This document shows, one piece after another, positions 50,471-60,488 of a stretch of DNA of 64,000 bases. How positions within the stretch are numbered: position 1 is the stretch's first letter; each line of letters opens with the position of its first letter. The notes beneath the pieces were generated by a model. The model made no database searches and had not been told where the DNA came from. It was given only the letters and a program-made list of their open reading frames with translations. The translations under genes were made by a program, and so were the position numbers. Origin of the DNA: Gemmatimonas phototrophica (GTDB taxonomy: Bacteria > Gemmatimonadota > Gemmatimonadetes > Gemmatimonadales > Gemmatimonadaceae); assembly GCF_000695095.2 (NCBI RefSeq), contig NZ_CP011454.1:2356001-2420000 (forward strand), written 5' to 3'.

Positions 50471-51925
50471 TCAGGGCGCTTTGGCGTAGCGGCGTGCGGT
50501 CATCCCCACGCTGATTTCGGTCTGGTACTGACGCGTGATCACGGTCGCCGAATGATCTCGCTCCGCGCGGACAACACGGACGGTTGCCACCAGAGCCTCC
50601 GTGCTTCCCTTGGCAATGCGGCGGTACACCGCGAGCTCATCGCCGGCCTTCAATCCCTGCGCGCTTCCAGCCCCCACGAGGAGAAAACTCTGGAGCGTGG
50701 GCATGGCTTCCTGCCCGTCGAGCCAGCTGACTGTGGTGCTCACGTCTGGTGCGTCGAGCTTCACGGCCTTGACCCATTCCGCGTTGGACTCGCTCGCGAC
50801 CAACAGGCGTTGTCCTTGTTCAATCCGTCCGGTCTGCCGGCGGACCATCGCGAGGGCTGGCTTCCCGGCGTCTGCCTTCACCACCTCAATGACGCCGGTC
50901 GGGTACACCAGCACTTGTCCTTTGGCGAACGTGCCTGGGGTCACGAAGGTGATGAGGCGGTCACCCACCTTGTAGCTCCCCTTCGGGGGAGGCTCGAGCT
51001 CCACTTGATCCGTCTTGATGGCACGCTGCGGGTATGCTTCTCCCGACGTTTGCGGGGAACCCACACGGGCCAGAATGCGCCCCACATTCACCAGCGACTG
51101 CTCACCCACCAGAAACGGAGCCGCCTCATACTCGGCGGTACGTGGTGCCGGTGTGTTGGGACGCAAGACCGCGCGGGTGCGCCGTTCGGCCTCAGCGGCG
51201 TCTGGCAGATCGCGGTGGAAAACAGTCACCACCTCGCTGGCTTTCCGGGAATCCACTTGGGCATCCTGATCAACCAGTCCAATGCGAAGGACGGTGCGTT
51301 CGCCCATCATGGTCCCAACCGTCGGCGTCAAGTTTGCCTTTTCGGTCTCGGAGGCGGCTGGTGCCGTCGGTGCTGCGGGCGTTACGGGCGCGGTCACACG
51401 GGCCTTCGCCCCCGCGCCTGCGTTGCCTTTGCCCGCCGTCTGGCCGGCCAAGGAACCGGCCGGTGCCCGGGAGGAGATCTCATCAGGCTTGGGCAGGGTG
51501 CCTTCCCCAGCCTTTGTCAGCGCCGCCTTGGGGACAGTACTGTCCGCTGGGGCGGCAGCGACCTCGGCAGCCTTCGCTCCACGAACGGTGGGGCGGGCTG
51601 GTACGGTAAGCCGCATGCCAACCCGTAGGGGCGGCTCATCCGTGATGGGGATACCGTTGCGTCGTGCCAGGGACTGCCACTGGTGTCCGTCACCGTAGTA
51701 ACGGGCGGCGAGGCTCCAGAGCGTCTCGCCGGCCTTCACCACGTGCGACTTGGCAGCCGCCTCCTGCGCGGCGGGCTTCGCGTCCTGCGCATGGAGCAGC
51801 GTGGGACGCCACACCAGCAACAGGGCGAGGGTAGCAAGAACGGCAACAACCAGGCGGCCCAGCATGGCGGTCGCCTGACCGTGCGGATTGGCGGTGGAGG
51901 CGTGCGCCCGGTTGGCAGCGCGCAT
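50471..51925 (-). CDS. LysM-domain protein of unknown function
   Basis: 484 residues from ATG 51925 (GAGG 7 nt upstream). The signal peptide or anchor is AMLGRLVVAVLATLALLLVWRPTLLHAQ. One LysM domain follows (about 57-105: SHVVKAGETLWSLAARYYGDGHQWQSLARRNGI..LRVGMRLTVP). Then a Thr/Ala/Pro-rich linker and a C-terminal region with two repeats resembling SH3-type beta-barrels (KVGDRLITFVTPGTFAKGQVLVYPTGVIEVV; LKAGDELAVYRRI..). It is likely a periplasmic peptidoglycan-binding protein. It is preceded by a highly structured leader and stands just upstream of the epimerase-tol cluster. Confidence 0.85.
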   Translation of the reverse strand: MRAANRAHASTANPHGQATAMLGRLVVAVLATLALLLVWRPTLLHAQDAKPAAQEAAAKSHVVKAGETLWSLAARYYGDGHQWQSLARRNGIPITDEPPLRVGMRLTVPARPTVRGAKAAEVAAAPADSTVPKAALTKAGEGTLPKPDEISSRAPAGSLAGQTAGKGNAGAGAKARVTAPVTPAAPTAPAASETEKANLTPTVGTMMGERTVLRIGLVDQDAQVDSRKASEVVTVFHRDLPDAAEAERRTRAVLRPNTPAPRTAEYEAAPFLVGEQSLVNVGRILARVGSPQTSGEAYPQRAIKTDQVELEPPPKGSYKVGDRLITFVTPGTFAKGQVLVYPTGVIEVVKADAGKPALAMVRRQTGRIEQGQRLLVASESNAEWVKAVKLDAPDVSTTVSWLDGQEAMPTLQSFLLVGAGSAQGLKAGDELAVYRRIAKGSTEALVATVRVVRAERDHSATVITRQYQTEISVGMTARRYAKAP

Positions 51926-51951
51926 CGGCAAACCTCGACAAAGGGATGGTC

Positions 51952-52037
51952 TTGTGCGTCCGGTATTTCAGGACGCGGGTACCCGCACAACACCGCATGC
52001 AAGTCCCCATATCGCAGACGCCTTCGGCGTCACGGGG
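51952..52037 (-). promoter_or_regulatory. Structured leader of the LysM gene with competing hairpins
   Basis: GCGTCC (51956-51961) can pair with GGACGC (51971-51976). The palindrome GCGGGTACCCGC (51975-51986) overlaps the second arm. TTGTGCG (51952-51958) can instead pair with CGCACAA (51984-51990). Upstream in transcription, GACGCC/GGCGTC (52017-52031) forms a tight hairpin inside CCCC/GGGG. It matches no riboswitch class I could recall. Confidence 0.45.
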
Positions 52038-52089
52038 TAACGAGCCAATCCCACCGCCGCTGGCCTGGATCATTTCATTGGTGGCACTT

Positions 52090-52118
52090 CCATAACGCCG
52101 GATCCCCGGGCGTTATGG
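52090..52118 (-). terminator. Hairpin after ssb lacking a clear T run
   Basis: CCATAACGCC (52090-52099) pairs with GGCGTTATGG (52109-52118) around 9 nt, starting 17 nt after the ssb stop. No U tract follows, so it may be a partial terminator or an RNA stabiliser. Confidence 0.5.
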
Positions 52119-52134
52119 GACCTGCTTCTGCAGA

Positions 52135-52644
52135 TCAGAACGGCAAATCGTCGTCTTCGTCGGCGAGCGCACCGGGGAAGTCATTGAAATCATCGCCGCC
52201 TGCCGCTGGAGCGGCCGCCTTGCGGGGCGCCGACGGTGCCGGAGCCCGACGAGGCGCAGAGTCCATGTCGTCGCCCATGCCGCCGGAACGCCCACCGCCC
52301 CCGCCCAGGAGCATCAACTCCTTAACCTTGATTTCGGTGGTGTAGCGCGTCTGCCCCTCTTTGTCCTGCCACTGACGATATTCGATCTCCCCTTCCACGT
52401 AGATCTTTTCGCCCTTCTTGACGTACTTCTCCACCACGTCGGCCAGGCCGCTGCCGCGCGCACTGTTCCACACCACGCAGCGGTGCCACTCGGTCTTTTC
52501 CTGCTTGTTGCCCGTCTGGTCCGTCCACTGCCGGCCCGTGGCCAGCGAGAACGTCGCCACGCGGCCACCGGTTCCTACGGTGCGGATTTCGGGATCACTC
52601 CCGACGTTGCCAATCAGAATGGCCTTGTTCAAGCTGCGGCTCAC
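52135..52644 (-). CDS. ssb: Single-stranded DNA-binding protein
   Basis: 169 residues from GTG 52644, chosen because GAGGAGG lies 4 nt upstream. OB fold: SLNKAILIGNVGSDPEIRTVGTGGRVATFSLAT, then EWHRCVVWNSARG and YVKKGEKIYVEGEIEYRQW. A Gly/Pro/Ala-rich linker and the acidic tip DEDDDLPF, the docking peptide for repair proteins, complete it. It protects ssDNA during replication and repair. Confidence 0.98.
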   Translation of the reverse strand: MSRSLNKAILIGNVGSDPEIRTVGTGGRVATFSLATGRQWTDQTGNKQEKTEWHRCVVWNSARGSGLADVVEKYVKKGEKIYVEGEIEYRQWQDKEGQTRYTTEIKVKELMLLGGGGGRSGGMGDDMDSAPRRAPAPSAPRKAAAPAAGGDDFNDFPGALADEDDDLPF

Positions 52645-52695
52645 GATGCCTCCTCGAAAATCGAATGAACTGCTGATGTGGTATCGAACGACCGG

Positions 52696-52701
52696 ATAAT
52701 A
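52696..52701 (-). promoter_or_regulatory. Candidate -10 element of ssb
   Basis: TATTAT on the minus strand, preceded by TG; the leader would be about 44 nt. A TTGTCA lies 12 bp upstream, too close for a normal -35. Moderate evidence that ssb has its own promoter. Confidence 0.35.
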
Positions 52702-52752
52702 CAGGAACCGGTCTGACAATGCGTGACCGGAAACTCGCCCATTGTCCCGTAA

Positions 52753-53262
52753 TTACGCAGAGCTTTCCGTCGCTCCGGGAAGCGTGCGGCGGAGCACCAA
52801 GGCATCCTCGGTCGGATGCTGATAATAGCCACGGCGGCGGCCAACCATTGAGAATCCTCTCGCAGTATACAGGGCGCGGGCGGCCGTATTCGAGATACGC
52901 ACCTCGAGAAACACCTCGACCACCCCTCCCGCATCAGCCCACGTGAGAGCGTCATCCAGCAAGCGACCGCCCATTCCCTGCCCACGCGCCGCGGGGGCCG
53001 TACAGATATTGGCAATTTCTCCCTGATCGGCAGCCCGAAGGAGAATGCAGTAGCCCAACAGCTCCCCGTGAGGATCGGCAATAACCCTCAGGCGCGCGTA
53101 GTCGCGCTGCAACAGGTCGGTAAAGGCGGACGGAGGCCACGCGTCGCTGAAGGAAGCCGCCTCGATGGCAGCCACCGCTTCCACATCAGCCGACGCCATG
53201 TTCCGAAGCGTCAGGCCGTCCGTGGCCAGCCCCGGTGACGCCCCGTCTCGCCCCAATGGCAC
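52753..53262 (-). CDS. rimI: Ribosomal-protein-alanine N-acetyltransferase RimI-like
   Basis: About 169 residues from GTG 53262; the frame is open to 53328 and other GTG starts overlap tsaB further. GNAT fold: LRNMASADVEAVAAIEAASFSDAWPPSAF, the acetyl-CoA loop APAARGQGMGGRLL, FLEVRISNTAARALYTARGFSMVGRRRGYYQ. It acetylates the N-terminus of S18 in model species. The tsaB-rimI pairing is very common in bacteria and supports the call. Confidence 0.9.
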   Translation of the reverse strand: MPLGRDGASPGLATDGLTLRNMASADVEAVAAIEAASFSDAWPPSAFTDLLQRDYARLRVIADPHGELLGYCILLRAADQGEIANICTAPAARGQGMGGRLLDDALTWADAGGVVEVFLEVRISNTAARALYTARGFSMVGRRRGYYQHPTEDALVLRRTLPGATESSA

Positions 53263-53273
53263 GGACGCGGTCG

Positions 53274-53981
53274 TTACGACGACACGACTGGCGAGTCTGG
53301 CAACGGCTTCCCGTGCGACTCCTCCCACTTCACCTGCGCCTCAGCCAGCCGCCCATATATGGGCTCCCATCCCTCGAGTGACACGGCTTCGTCGCGCCAG
53401 CGGCCCTGCGCTCCGGCCAGATCCCCAACGGACGGTTCCACGATACAGGGCTCGTCCCCAAAGGGAGAGGCACACACCGCCACCCGCCCAGCCGCCGTAC
53501 CGGCCGCTTCCAGTTGTGATGCCGGGATGCGCGCCAAAGGACCTGACGGGGATACCGAGCCTTCCGCGGACCGCTCGACGGGGAGCACATAGCGCTCGCC
53601 ACGCAGCGCGTCGGCGTGCACCAGATAGCGCCCAGGCGCCAACGAGGGCGATGCGGTGGCTGCTGCCACGAGGAGCGATGGCACCGCGTACAAGGCACAG
53701 CCCGTTCCATGGGCCAGCCCCTTGGCCAATGACGCCGCAATGCGCAGCGACGTGAAGCTACCTGGGCCTTCCCCACACACGACCCCCTGAAGTACTCGAG
53801 GGCTCAGCCCGTTGGACGCCAGCAGATGCTGCATGGCCGGGAACAGGCGGTCCTCACGGCCAACGCCCATGGGCACCACTTCTACACCGGCAAGCCCGCC
53901 ATCAAGCCAGAGTGCAACCGACCCGACGGCGGTCGATGCCTCAATGGCGAGCAGTGGCGCGGTAAAGGAGAGAGAAGGCAC
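53274..53981 (-). CDS. tsaB: tRNA threonylcarbamoyladenosine biosynthesis protein TsaB
   Basis: 235 residues. Actin-like ATPase fold with LLAIEASTAVGSVALW at the N-terminus and the diagnostic GVVCGEGPGSFTSLRIAASLAKGLAHG. It partners with TsaD and TsaE to make t6A37 in ANN-decoding tRNAs. tsaE lies 1.7 kb upstream at 55645; tsaD and tsaC are not in the window. The start is a GTG; GGGAGG lies about 12 nt upstream. Confidence 0.93.
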   Translation of the reverse strand: MPSLSFTAPLLAIEASTAVGSVALWLDGGLAGVEVVPMGVGREDRLFPAMQHLLASNGLSPRVLQGVVCGEGPGSFTSLRIAASLAKGLAHGTGCALYAVPSLLVAAATASPSLAPGRYLVHADALRGERYVLPVERSAEGSVSPSGPLARIPASQLEAAGTAAGRVAVCASPFGDEPCIVEPSVGDLAGAQGRWRDEAVSLEGWEPIYGRLAEAQVKWEESHGKPLPDSPVVSS

Positions 53982-54026
53982 ACAGGGATTCTACCTCCCC
54001 ATCCTCCCGCGACGAACCCCCCGGCG

Positions 54027-55511
54027 TCAAGCGACCCGGTGGGATCGTGAGTCTATCGACTGAACGGGGATCACTTCCTGGAGCTGCTCGAATCCATCCT
54101 CGGTCACCGTCGCCAAGGAGGCAAAAATCCCGGTCTCCGCCAGACCTACCGCCGCCTCGAACACCTGGGGATCAAACGCGGTCCCGCGATCGCGAGCCAT
54201 GATATCGACGACCGTGGCAACGGGCAGGCCATCACGATACGGGCGATTGGCCGTCAGGGCCTCATAGACGTCGGCCACTGCAAGGACGCGGGCCGTGAAC
54301 GACAGCTGTTCTCCGCCCACGCGCCACGGATATCCGCGACCATCCAATCGCTCGTGGTGGCGTGCCGCATCAGGGGCGAAATGGCGGAATGCCGACACGT
54401 GGTCAAGAATCTCCAGCGTCCACGCGGGGTGTTTGCGAATCTCTGCGAACTCGTCGTCGGTCAGCTTGTCTGGCTTGTCGAGGATGCGGTTGGACACCCC
54501 GAGCTTGCCAATGTCGTGCAACAGTCCCGCACGCAACATATCGCGCGAGCCTGCACCATCCACGCCAAGCGCACCAGCAATTCCGACCGCGTAGCGTGCC
54601 ACGTTTGTGGAATGCCGCGCCGTGAACGGTGTCTTGGCGTCGATCACGGCCGCAAACGCAAACGCGATGCGGTCCAGTCGCTCGTCGGTAGCCACCAGGG
54701 GCGCACTACCCGGCTCCAGCGCCACGACCGATTCCCCCAGTCGTTCACTGTCGGCCAGCTGCGACCACCACGCCGCGTCGCGACGGAATGCCAGCAGATG
54801 ATCCACCATCGTTGGATCAAACCACGTCCCGCGACGCTTCCGCGCCATCTCCATGGCGGCCTTCGTTCCCTGTTCGCTCCAGAATGCTTCCACGGTTTGC
54901 GCCAGCAGAATGATGCGGGACATGAGCGGGATCTCTTCTCCGGCGATGCCGAAAGGATGCCCCAACCCACACCAGTGTTCATCCACATACAGAATGGCTT
55001 CCGAGGTCGCCGCCGGGAACCCGAGCACCTGCGCGATCTGCGCGCCACGCTCACACCGCGTCTGAATGATGTCCCGGGTCAGCGTTGGTGTTTGCGCGAC
55101 CATGAGGAAGTGGCGAATGCGATGCACCGGGTTGAGCCCTACCCCGCAGCTCCTCGCCGTTCGCATGGCCAGCGTCCAGCGATCGTGCCAGTCCACCAGA
55201 CGCATGTTTCGCTTGAGCTCCTGATCGGGACTGCCAAACAAGGCCGACATGCGCGCGGCATTGCTGGAACAGCCGGAGTCCTTCAGGAGTGCCGCATAGT
55301 ACAACGCCTCCAGCTCGGCGCGCCCTAATCCCGCGGCCTCCCCAAGGCGCATCGCCAGCAACGTGCTGCGCAGCGTGTGCCCCGGTCGCTGCCCTTCAGT
55401 GAGGTCCAGGGCGTACGTCAACGCAGCAATGACGTCGGCCAATCGCACCGTGCCGACGCGGCCGGCACCAATCGCCGCAGAAGGTTTCGGAGTCAGTCGT
55501 GGCACGATCAC
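54027..55511 (-). CDS. HD-GYP domain protein with degenerate N-terminal HD domain
   Basis: 494 residues, soluble. The N-terminal half resembles an HD domain whose key pair is lost: H45 and then LLKDSG, where K77-D78 replaces His-Asp, followed by DEHWCGLGHP. The C-terminal half is a complete HD-GYP domain: H300 in ARHSTNV, GLLHDIGKLG (H332-D333), H361, HHERLDGRGYP (385-395) and VADVYEALTANRPYR. HD-GYP enzymes hydrolyse c-di-GMP. No receiver domain is fused; the N-terminal half may be a sensor or dimerisation module (inference). GTG start. Confidence 0.9.
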   Translation of the reverse strand: MIVPRLTPKPSAAIGAGRVGTVRLADVIAALTYALDLTEGQRPGHTLRSTLLAMRLGEAAGLGRAELEALYYAALLKDSGCSSNAARMSALFGSPDQELKRNMRLVDWHDRWTLAMRTARSCGVGLNPVHRIRHFLMVAQTPTLTRDIIQTRCERGAQIAQVLGFPAATSEAILYVDEHWCGLGHPFGIAGEEIPLMSRIILLAQTVEAFWSEQGTKAAMEMARKRRGTWFDPTMVDHLLAFRRDAAWWSQLADSERLGESVVALEPGSAPLVATDERLDRIAFAFAAVIDAKTPFTARHSTNVARYAVGIAGALGVDGAGSRDMLRAGLLHDIGKLGVSNRILDKPDKLTDDEFAEIRKHPAWTLEILDHVSAFRHFAPDAARHHERLDGRGYPWRVGGEQLSFTARVLAVADVYEALTANRPYRDGLPVATVVDIMARDRGTAFDPQVFEAAVGLAETGIFASLATVTEDGFEQLQEVIPVQSIDSRSHRVA

Positions 55512-55644
55512 CGGTCATCTAAGGCCCGTCCCGCGTGGCGCGGGTCTCTCAAGTAACGAGTATCGGACGCTCAGGTTACCAAACCAACGGGACGAACAGG
55601 CGGCCCCAGACTACCCACCTGTGGTCCGGCTCGCGCGATGACGA

Positions 55645-56130
55645 TTAGCGCCGGGTGGGTGACACCACGCGCAGCACGCGCCGCATGGGGTCGGTGGCGT
55701 CATGTGACAACGTGATGGTGATGACGTCGTGCGGCAGGGTGTGAAGCGCTCGCTCCGGCCACTCCACCAACAGCACGGCCGCGGATGCCATCAGCTCGTC
55801 CCAGCCAAGCGCATCCAGTTCGGCGTCGCTCTTGAGACGATACAGGTCAACGTGAACGACCGGCCCTCTCGGCGCCTCATATTGCTGCACCAGCGAGAAG
55901 GTTGGGCTGGTGACGGCCGCCAGATTCGGGACGCCAATACCAGCGCACAACGCCTTCGCCAACGTCGTTTTGCCGACCCCGAGATCTCCCTCGAGTGCGA
56001 TGATCGCGGGGCGCGGCAACGCCGCCCCAACCGCCTTCCCCCACGCTTCAAGTGAATCACGATCGGGAGAGCGCGGCGCCCCACGGGCCAGCAGATGTTC
56101 GAGGGCGTGACTCAACGGCTCAGCGCCCAC
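55645..56130 (-). CDS. tsaE: tRNA threonylcarbamoyladenosine biosynthesis ATPase TsaE
   Basis: 161 residues from GTG 56130, chosen because GGAGG lies 5 nt upstream; it overlaps the uvrB end by 11 nt. Walker [10 protein letters not shown] (residues 48-56), [34 protein letters not shown] and LLVEWPER are diagnostic. It energises the TsaBD complex for t6A formation. Confidence 0.94.
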   Translation of the reverse strand: MGAEPLSHALEHLLARGAPRSPDRDSLEAWGKAVGAALPRPAIIALEGDLGVGKTTLAKALCAGIGVPNLAAVTSPTFSLVQQYEAPRGPVVHVDLYRLKSDAELDALGWDELMASAAVLLVEWPERALHTLPHDVITITLSHDATDPMRRVLRVVSPTRR

Positions 56131-58219
56131 GCTTTCCTCCCGCCCGACGCATGGGCGCACTGCCTGGCGGTCGCTTGGGCGCCGCCGTATTGCCACGCGC
56201 TTGCGCCGGCTTCTCCCCCAGCGCGGTGCGCACCTCAAACAGCTGATCGCGCAATCGTGCCGCCGCCTCAAAGTCCAATGCCGTCGCGGCCTCCCGCATG
56301 GCCACTTCCAACTCCCCAACCAACTGCTCCAGTTCGGGGCGGGAACGCGCGGTGCTCTCGCTCTTCAAGCGCTTGGGCGCCGGCGCCTCCCCTTCACGTT
56401 CCACACGAGCATCGGCCACGCGCGTAATGAATCGCACTTCGTCCACGCTCTTGCTGACCCCGGTCGGCACAATGCCGTGCGCCACGTTGTGCTCATGCTG
56501 AATGGTACGCCGACGATCGGTTTCATCCATGGCGCGCTGCATGGAGCCGGTAATGCGATCGGCATAGAGAATCGCTCTGCCGTGCAAATTGCGCGCCGCG
56601 CGCCCAATGGTCTGGATGAGCGAGCGATCACTGCGCAAAAATCCTTCCTGATCGGCATCAAGGATGGCTACCAGGGAGACCTCCGGCATATCGAGTCCTT
56701 CGCGCAACAGATTGATCCCCACCAACACATCGAACTCGCCGAGGCGAAGACCACGGACGATCTCCATGCGCTCAATGGCATCGATGTCCGAATGCATGTA
56801 GCGCACCCGAACGCCCATCTGCTGCAGGTAGTCCGTGAGATCCTCCGACATGCGCTTGGTCAGCGTGGTGACCAGCACCCGTTCACCCTTCCGCTCGCGC
56901 ACGTGAATCTCGTGCAGCAGATCATCCACCTGCCCCTTCACCGGTCGGACCTCGAGCACCGGATCGAGAAGTCCCGTAGGACGGATGACCTGTTCTACCA
57001 CGACCCCCTCAGACAGCTGCAACTCCAGCTCCCCCGGGGTGGCGGACACATTGATGAGCCGCGGCACGAGTTGCATGAACTCATCGAACACCAGCGGTCG
57101 ATTGTCCAAGGCACTCGGCAAACGGAACCCGTAGTCAACCAGCGTGAGCTTGCGCGCCCGGTCGCCATTGTACATCGCACGCACCTGCGGCAGCGTGACG
57201 TGCGATTCGTCCACCACGACCAGAAAATCATCCGGGAAATAATCCAGCAAACACGCCGGACGTTCGCCCGACTGTCGCCCGCTGATGTGCCGCGAATAAT
57301 TTTCGATGCCAGCACAGGTCCCGATTTCCGCCAACATCTCCAGATCGAAATTGGTGCGCTGCTCCAGTCGCTGTGCCTCGAGCAACTTCCCAGCCATCCG
57401 CAGCTCGGCCAGGCGCTCCGCCAATTCGTCGCGAATGGCCTTTGACGCCCGCTCAATCGTGGGACGATTGGTAATGAAGTGCTTCGCCGGATAGATCGCC
57501 ATGCGCTCCAGCGTGGCTATTGTATCTCCAGTGACCGGATCGATCTTGGAAATGCGCTCGATTTCGTCGCCCCACAGCTCCAGCCGTACCGCCTGTTCCT
57601 CGTAGGCCGGATAGATCTCCACGGTATCGCCACGCACGCGAAACGTGCCGCGATCGAAGGCGACATCATTACGCAGATATTGAATGCCGACCAGAGCGCG
57701 CAGAATATCGTCGCGCGGGATCTGTTGCCCGCGCGCCAACGACACCATGCGCTCGCGATAGGATACCGGATCACCCAGGCCATAGATGGCCGATACCGTG
57801 GACACGATCACCACATCTTCTCGTTCCATCAGCGACGACGTTGCCCGCAAGCGCAGCCGATCAATGTCTTCGTTGATGCTGGCGTCCTTCTCGATGTATG
57901 TATCGCTTGAGGGGACGTAGGCTTCGGGCTGATAGTAGTCGTAGTACGAGATGAAGTACTCGACCGCATTGTTCGGAAAGAACGATTTCAGTTCCCCGTA
58001 CAACTGCGCCGCCAACGTCTTGTTGTGCGACAGCACGAGCGTGGGCCGCCCCCATTCCTCAATGACGTTGGCAATCGTCATGGTCTTGCCGGAGCCCGTG
58101 ACGCCGAGCAACGTCTGGATCCGATCGCCGCGATGCAGCCCGGATTTGAGTTCCGCAATGGCGCGCGGCTGATCGCCGGCGGGCGAAAATGGCGAATGCA
58201 GGCGATACAATGAGCTCAT
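56120..58219 (-). CDS. uvrB: UvrABC excision nuclease subunit B
   Basis: 699 residues from ATG 58219. Walker A GVTGSGKT (39-46). The damage-probing beta-hairpin [12 protein letters not shown] lies at 92-103. Helicase motifs [10 protein letters not shown] and RAARN. The C-terminal UVR motif ([31 protein letters not shown]) contacts UvrC and UvrA. It verifies damage in nucleotide excision repair. There is no Shine-Dalgarno; TATATT sits 6 nt before the ATG, suggesting a leaderless damage-response transcript. Confidence 0.98.
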   Translation of the reverse strand: MSSLYRLHSPFSPAGDQPRAIAELKSGLHRGDRIQTLLGVTGSGKTMTIANVIEEWGRPTLVLSHNKTLAAQLYGELKSFFPNNAVEYFISYYDYYQPEAYVPSSDTYIEKDASINEDIDRLRLRATSSLMEREDVVIVSTVSAIYGLGDPVSYRERMVSLARGQQIPRDDILRALVGIQYLRNDVAFDRGTFRVRGDTVEIYPAYEEQAVRLELWGDEIERISKIDPVTGDTIATLERMAIYPAKHFITNRPTIERASKAIRDELAERLAELRMAGKLLEAQRLEQRTNFDLEMLAEIGTCAGIENYSRHISGRQSGERPACLLDYFPDDFLVVVDESHVTLPQVRAMYNGDRARKLTLVDYGFRLPSALDNRPLVFDEFMQLVPRLINVSATPGELELQLSEGVVVEQVIRPTGLLDPVLEVRPVKGQVDDLLHEIHVRERKGERVLVTTLTKRMSEDLTDYLQQMGVRVRYMHSDIDAIERMEIVRGLRLGEFDVLVGINLLREGLDMPEVSLVAILDADQEGFLRSDRSLIQTIGRAARNLHGRAILYADRITGSMQRAMDETDRRRTIQHEHNVAHGIVPTGVSKSVDEVRFITRVADARVEREGEAPAPKRLKSESTARSRPELEQLVGELEVAMREAATALDFEAAARLRDQLFEVRTALGEKPAQARGNTAAPKRPPGSAPMRRAGGKRGR

Positions 58220-58225
58220 TGCCGG

Positions 58226-58231
58226 AATATA
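58226..58231 (-). promoter_or_regulatory. TATATT -10-like element abutting the uvrB start
   Basis: On the minus strand the order is TATATT, CCGGCA, ATG, placing the hexamer at -12 to -7 as for transcription starting at the start codon. The -35 at 17 bp (ACCGAA) is not a consensus match. Confidence 0.4.
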
Positions 58232-58310
58232 GCGCTCATCGGCATTTCTTCGGTATCCCTTTCCGGCAACAGGCCGCAACCGCTGCGCCCGGCATCGGGC
58301 GTTCGAACTG

Positions 58311-60488
58311 CTAGTCCTCGGCGGTGATCTTCTCGCGCCGGCTCACGACCGCGATGCCCTTCACGCGCCGAGCCGCCTTCATGATCCGTTCGAGATGCGC
58401 CAGGTTCTCCACTTCCACCATGGCTGAGCCTGACACTTTGCCATCGGTTGTCTTGAGCTCGAGGCTCTTGATGTCCGTACCGGTCGCACTGACGGCCGCT
58501 GCGACATCAGCGTATAGCCCGCGCCGGTCATTGCCCTCCAACGCGAGCCGTACGACAAAACGCTCACCGGCCATTTCCTGCCAGTCGATATCCAGGCGGC
58601 GTTCCGGCTCGTGGGCCAGCAGCAGCAGATTGGGGCAGTCACCGCGGTGGATGCTGACGCCGCGCCCACGCGTGACATAGCCAACCACCCGGTCGCCTGG
58701 AACCGGCTGACAACACTGGGCGTAGCGAACCAGCAGCCCGTCTGCGCCCTGAATGCGAATGCCCTTCCCGGTTCCTCGGACCCGATCGACAATGCGCTCG
58801 AGGGTGCTCGGCTTCTCCGCCTGCTCCGGCGTGGTATCGAGCAACGGGTGTAGCAGCTTGAGGACCTGCAAGACATGCACGTCGCCGGCGCCCACGCTGG
58901 CAATGAGATGGGGCGCATCCTTGAGCTTGAGCAACCGCGCAATGGGATACAAATCCTGCTCATCCGCCTTGGGCAAACGGCGACGGCGCAGTTCGCGCTC
59001 GAGGATTTCCTTGCCCAGGCGCATGGCCGAGGAATGTTCTTCAAGGCGCAGCAGCTGGCGGATCTTGTGTCGGGCCTTGCCCGTGCGCACATGCGCGAGC
59101 CAATCGCGACTGGGCTTTGCATTCGGATTGGTGAGAATCTCCACCGTCTCCGAGTTTTTGAGCTCACGCGAGAGGGGGGCAATCCGACCGTTCACCTTCG
59201 CGCCGGCACAATGGGCACCAACCTGCGAGTGCACCGCAAAGGCGAAGTCCAGCGGCGTCGCCCCCTTGGGCAACTGAATCACGTCGCCGGTCGGGGTAAA
59301 GACGAAAATCTCGTCCTGATACAAGTCGAGCTTGAGAAACTCGAGGAACTCCCCGGGCGTCTCCGCATCGAGCTGCAACTCAAGCACCTGGCGGAACCAC
59401 GCCAGCTGCTTGTCCAGTTCATCGGCGCTGCGCGAATTCTCCTTGTACAGCCAATGCGCCGCGATACCGAAGTCCGCAGTACGATGCATATCGCGCGTAC
59501 GGATCTGAATTTCGAACAGCTGCCGACCAGGACCGAACACCGTCGTGTGGAGCGACTGATAGCCGTTGCTCTTTGGCTGTGCGATATAATCCTTGATGCG
59601 CTCCTGCACCGGTGTCCAGCCGTCGTGGATCACGCCCAACGCGTGATAACACTCCAGGACGTTGGGGACGATGACGCGAATGGCCAGCAGATCGTAGATA
59701 TCCTCGTACGGGCGATCTCGCTGCTGCATCTTCTTGAAGATCGACCACAGGTGCTTGGGGCGCCCCGTGACTTCGACATCCGCGATCCCCGCCTCCGTAA
59801 GTCGCTTCTCCAACGGCTCACGCATCTGGCCAATGAGCGCTTCACGCTCTCCACGCTTGGCCGCAACCAGTTTGGCCAGCGTCTTGTACGCCTCCGGTTC
59901 AAGATGCTTGAACGCCAGGTCCTCAAGCTCCCAGCGCACCTTGGCCATACCGAAACGGTGGGCCAGCGGGGCATACAGATCGCGCGTTTCCTGCGCAATG
60001 CGTCGACGTTTTTCGGGAGCGAGCCAATCAAGCGTCCGCATATTGTGCAGGCGATCGGCCAACTTGATGAGAATGACGCGGGCGTCTTTCGCGATGGAGA
60101 GCAGCAGCTTGCGGTAGTTCTCCACCTGCCGCTCTTCCCGGGACGACATGGGCAGATTGGCAATCTTGGTCAACCCGTCCACGATCTGCGCCACTTCCAC
60201 CCCGAACTCACGGGAGACATCCTCGACCGTGATATCCGTGTCCTCGACGATGTCGTGAAGCAAGCCACAGGCAACCGTGGTGGTGTCCAGCTGGAGGTCC
60301 GCCAGAATGCGCGCCACCTCCACACAGTGGGAGACGTACGGTTCCCCCGAGTGGCGGACCTGACCGGCGTGCGCCACATCGGAAAACTTGTAGGCGCGCA
60401 CGAGCAGATCGTGGTCGAGCCGATCATAGGCGCCATCGGCGCCCGGCCCGAACCCCGGAATCATGTCGTGCAGCGCAATCGTCGTCAC
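58311..60488 (-). CDS. Bifunctional (p)ppGpp synthetase/hydrolase (Rel/SpoT)
   Basis: 725 residues. HD hydrolase domain with H54 and [11 protein letters not shown] (H78-D79), so hydrolysis should be intact. Synthetase domain with [51 protein letters not shown] and FEIQIRT. TGS domain ([33 protein letters not shown]). C-terminal zinc-finger/helical region and ACT domain ([34 protein letters not shown]). It sets stringent-response alarmone levels. The GTG start overlaps the radC stop. Confidence 0.97.
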   Translation of the reverse strand: MTTIALHDMIPGFGPGADGAYDRLDHDLLVRAYKFSDVAHAGQVRHSGEPYVSHCVEVARILADLQLDTTTVACGLLHDIVEDTDITVEDVSREFGVEVAQIVDGLTKIANLPMSSREERQVENYRKLLLSIAKDARVILIKLADRLHNMRTLDWLAPEKRRRIAQETRDLYAPLAHRFGMAKVRWELEDLAFKHLEPEAYKTLAKLVAAKRGEREALIGQMREPLEKRLTEAGIADVEVTGRPKHLWSIFKKMQQRDRPYEDIYDLLAIRVIVPNVLECYHALGVIHDGWTPVQERIKDYIAQPKSNGYQSLHTTVFGPGRQLFEIQIRTRDMHRTADFGIAAHWLYKENSRSADELDKQLAWFRQVLELQLDAETPGEFLEFLKLDLYQDEIFVFTPTGDVIQLPKGATPLDFAFAVHSQVGAHCAGAKVNGRIAPLSRELKNSETVEILTNPNAKPSRDWLAHVRTGKARHKIRQLLRLEEHSSAMRLGKEILERELRRRRLPKADEQDLYPIARLLKLKDAPHLIASVGAGDVHVLQVLKLLHPLLDTTPEQAEKPSTLERIVDRVRGTGKGIRIQGADGLLVRYAQCCQPVPGDRVVGYVTRGRGVSIHRGDCPNLLLLAHEPERRLDIDWQEMAGERFVVRLALEGNDRRGLYADVAAAVSATGTDIKSLELKTTDGKVSGSAMVEVENLAHLERIMKAARRVKGIAVVSRREKITAED

